The position numbers and the translations under genes are program-made. 33,695 nucleotides of DNA from Sedimentisphaerales bacterium (GTDB taxonomy: Bacteria > Planctomycetota > Phycisphaerae > Sedimentisphaerales > Anaerobacaceae): the NCBI GenBank assembly GCA_016934255.1, contig JAFGTG010000432.1, positions 1 through 33,695 of the forward strand, given 5' to 3'. Below, piece by piece: positions 31,514 through 33,695 of the stretch. How positions within the stretch are numbered: position 1 is the stretch's first letter; the number at the start of each line of letters is the position of its first letter. The notes under the pieces were generated by a model that saw nothing but the letters and a program-made list of their open reading frames with translations, was not told the DNA's origin and did not search any database.

Positions 31514-32101
31514 ATGAAGAAGCGGCGTCATATGCCAGCCCTTATCATATTTTTTGCTGGGCTTGTCTTTTTTATCGTTGTGTTCTTTAAACATATCCCT
31601 CTCCTTTTTTTCAATACGCTTGTGGCATCGCCGCCGCCGGAGGAACTGTTCCGCGGATATGTATTAAGCCCAATTCCAGAGTCTGTGCAAAACATAAGGG
31701 CCGAACGACCGAAGAATTTCCAAGGCTATCGATATACTTTTCGGTTCAATATAAGCCGAGACGACCTGAGCTTACTTATTCATTCGAAATTTCTTGTGAG
31801 AGTCTGGAATGTGGAATATAAAGACGGGAGGCTTCACTGGGATTGGGATAGGGGTAGCGGCCTCTTAGGGACAGGTAAATACCGGTCTGGAATACCATGC
31901 TATGATCATACACGCGAACCTCGATGGTTTAAGCCGGGCCAATGGGGAAATCCTGAGGCATATGCTTACATGAAGATAGGAAAACAGGTGAATATTGAAA
32001 CGTTTCACAAGAATTCAAATGGGCTTACAAGAATTCGTGTTCTGCTATACAACGAGAATGAAGCTGAAGCCTATTACGTTGTAACCAGATCTAAGAATTG
32101 A
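31514..32101 (+). CDS. Hypothetical membrane-anchored protein
   Basis: About 195 residues, not recognised. The start at 31514 is preferred because it gives a charged N-terminus (MKKRRH) followed by one hydrophobic segment (about residues 8-30), a signal anchor or uncleaved signal; the open frame begins at 31445, and the ribosome site GATAAGAG is weak. After a Pro-rich stretch (SPPPEELFRG) the soluble part has alternating strand pattern (GYRYTFRFNISRDDL, FLVRVWNVEYKDGRLHWDWD) and is rich in aromatic residues, so a beta-rich extracytoplasmic domain is likely. It is moderately AT-rich, stands alone between two minus-strand mutase genes, and is bracketed by direct repeats, which suggests insertion as a unit. 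Confidence 0.6.
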   Translation: MKKRRHMPALIIFFAGLVFFIVVFFKHIPLLFFNTLVASPPPEELFRGYVLSPIPESVQNIRAERPKNFQGYRYTFRFNISRDDLSLLIHSKFLVRVWNVEYKDGRLHWDWDRGSGLLGTGKYRSGIPCYDHTREPRWFKPGQWGNPEAYAYMKIGKQVNIETFHKNSNGLTRIRVLLYNENEAEAYYVVTRSKN

Positions 32102-32115
32102 AGTTTTTTGAAAAC

Positions 32116-32131
32116 GGGTGTCAGGAATATG
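32116..32131 (+). repeat. Direct repeat, right copy, flanking hypothetical gene
   Basis: GGGTGTCAGGAATATG, 14 bases after the stop of the hypothetical gene; the left copy is at 31398-31413. Confidence 0.6.
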
Positions 32132-32162
32132 GTTCAAGTATCCTTCAGTTTGAATAGTAATC

Positions 32163-33509
32163 TTATGCTAATGCTGTCAGGGCTTGAGCGGCTTCGTTGC
32201 AAAGGGCATTCGTGGTCTCGGGGGATTGAGTTTCGGTGATGAGGCGAACGATGGGCTCGGTGTTGCTGGGGTGAAGGAGCAGCCATTTGTCGTCCCAATT
32301 GAACCGTATCCCAGCCGATTCGTCGAGCCGGGCGTCGGTGAATTGCTTCTTGAGGATTTCAACGGCGTCCGGCAGCTTGGCTCGGTCGAGCGACAGTTTG
32401 CGTTTTTCGATATAATAACGCGGCAACTCATCGACTAACTGACTCAACTTCGTCTCGCGTGACGCCATCGCATCCAAAATCTGCGCCATACCGACGAAGC
32501 TGTCCCGTACATAGACGACGCGGGGATCGATGACGCCGCCGTTGCCTTCACCCCCGAGGACGGCATTGTGGGCGAGCATCGATTCGACGACGTTCGCCTC
32601 CCCGATTCGGGCGCGAACAAATGGAACTTCGAATCGTTGAGCGATATCTTCGGACATCCGGCTGGTCGCTACATTGACCACAACGGCTCCGGGACGCCGG
32701 CACAAAACATGATCGACGCAAAGGGCAATCGTGTATTCCTCGCCCACATAGCGTCCCGTTTCATCCGCCACGGCCAGCCGGTCGCCGTCCGGGTCCGGGA
32801 AGAAGCCAACATTGGCCCCGACGGCGCTAACCTGGTGACATTCGTTTTTCAGGTTTTCCTCCGTGGGTTCGAGTGCGTGAGAAAAACGGCCATCCGGTTC
32901 GGCGCCGACGTGGACGAGATCGCAACCCAACTGATCGAGCAGGTATCGGCCGAGCAGGGCGCTCGAAGAATGATTCGAGTCCAGGAAGACTTTAAATCGT
33001 TTGCTACGGATTCTTTCTACGTCCACCGTCGCCAAGACCAGAGCACCATGCTCGCTAATCGTGTCTTCGCACAGCATGACGTTACCCACTCGGTCGTGAG
33101 GAACCCAGGCGGTGTCGCCGGAACGATATTGTTCAGTGACCGGTTCGCCCTCCGATGCCGTTAGAATTTTACCTGCCTTGCCGAATAGCTTCAGCCCGTT
33201 ATAAGGCGGGGGGTTGTGGCTGGCGGAGATTTGCACTCCCCCGGCGGCGTTATAGTGACGGACCAGGACACCGAGGGTGGGCGTCGCGGCGACGTCAGCG
33301 TCGATAACGTTACGACCGGTTGCGCACAGACCACTGAACAAAGCATTGGCCAGCATTCGCCCCGTGGTGCGCCCGTCGCGCGTAATGACGATGGGGCCTT
33401 CCGGCAACGTGCTCGCGAAGGCGCAGACGTAACGAATCGCCAGATCGGGGGTAAGGGTGTCTCCAATGATGCCTCGCAGTCCGGAAACGCTGATAATCGG
33501 TTCTTTCAT
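32163..33509 (-). CDS. glmM: Phosphoglucosamine/phosphomannomutase
   Basis: A 448-residue alpha-D-phosphohexomutase with all canonical motifs. The start at 33509 follows GGAGAG and gives the family opening MKEPIISVSGLRGIIGD; a longer frame upstream has no support. The phosphoserine loop is ISASHNPPPYNG with S97, the metal loop DPDGDRLAV, the sugar loop GGEGNGG, and the phosphate loop HPSNTEPIVRL. The GGEGNGG form is typical of phosphoglucosamine mutase-type proteins, which convert glucosamine-6-phosphate to glucosamine-1-phosphate for UDP-GlcNAc; phosphomannomutase activity is the alternative, so the gene symbol is tentative. It is the intact counterpart of the altered mutase at 29898-31268. 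No neighbouring glmS or glmU is seen. Confidence 0.85.
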   Translation of the reverse strand: MKEPIISVSGLRGIIGDTLTPDLAIRYVCAFASTLPEGPIVITRDGRTTGRMLANALFSGLCATGRNVIDADVAATPTLGVLVRHYNAAGGVQISASHNPPPYNGLKLFGKAGKILTASEGEPVTEQYRSGDTAWVPHDRVGNVMLCEDTISEHGALVLATVDVERIRSKRFKVFLDSNHSSSALLGRYLLDQLGCDLVHVGAEPDGRFSHALEPTEENLKNECHQVSAVGANVGFFPDPDGDRLAVADETGRYVGEEYTIALCVDHVLCRRPGAVVVNVATSRMSEDIAQRFEVPFVRARIGEANVVESMLAHNAVLGGEGNGGVIDPRVVYVRDSFVGMAQILDAMASRETKLSQLVDELPRYYIEKRKLSLDRAKLPDAVEILKKQFTDARLDESAGIRFNWDDKWLLLHPSNTEPIVRLITETQSPETTNALCNEAAQALTALA

Positions 33510-33695
33510 AATGAGCTCTCCATAGCGATTATGGAATCTGCCGCCAAATAGTATAGTTATTTTGAGAATATAGGGTGCGATAGACCCATCGTCAAGCAAT
33601 TTCGGTCGGTCCTTTTCAATCATCACGGCAAACAAGCTGAGGAAATGTAATGTGATTTAGGGGGCGATAAAGAGCAGATAGAGACCGCCCAACAA

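Overview
The window looks like a chromosomal segment of a Planctomycetota bacterium, most plausibly Phycisphaerae/Sedimentisphaerales-like. This is inferred from the gene mix: secreted DUF1080 and DUF2961 proteins, a Tat-exported sugar-isomerase-like TIM barrel, OPT and POT peptide transporters, two phosphohexomutases, and many small palindromic intergenic repeats. No rRNA or tRNA gene was found, so the assignment is not firm. Most genes are GC-rich. The IS630 gene at 1997-3430 and the segment around 21950-23900 are visibly AT-rich and look acquired.

Layout. 1-5090 is a decaying, mobile-element-rich zone. It holds a CocE/NonD hydrolase broken by an in-frame TAG, a 133-bp MITE-like element, an intact IS630-type transposase gene, and an IS256-type element (3459-4905) whose transposase also carries an in-frame TAG and which appears to have split a short ORF. 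5093-10631 is housekeeping: signal peptidase I, a DUF1080 lipoprotein, gyrA and holA (4-bp overlap). 10645-15429 holds a DUF1848 protein and a run of secreted carbohydrate-related proteins (DUF2961/GH172-like lipoprotein, PhoPQ-related-type alpha/beta hydrolase, second DUF1080 lipoprotein). 15550-21241 is a peptide-use cluster: POT transporter, M2-type metallopeptidase lipoprotein and OPT transporter, with a striking hairpin element between POT and the peptidase. 21242-24444 is an accessory island with a small zinc-ribbon protein and a two-gene operon (nucleotidyltransferase-fold protein plus DUF262 protein) that is the best candidate for an undescribed, possibly defensive, system. 24445-31268 is a run of minus-strand genes: self-cleaving HTH-S24 regulator, DUF362 ferredoxin-like protein, MntP, DUF1638, an exported protein with an Ada-like zinc module, a sugar isomerase-like protein, DUF1805, and a phosphohexomutase paralogue with altered active-site motifs. 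31398-32131 is a hypothetical membrane protein bracketed by direct repeats. 32163-33509 is a canonical phosphoglucosamine/phosphomannomutase.

How the parts fit. The secreted hydrolases probably release sugars at or outside the outer membrane. The peptidase lipoprotein and the two transporters would capture and degrade peptides. The two phosphohexomutases would feed cell-envelope sugar metabolism, although one may have changed its activity. The intergenic spaces hold at least three inverted-repeat-bounded elements and several TGTCA...TGACA palindromic repeats, so this genome carries a high load of small non-autonomous repeats.
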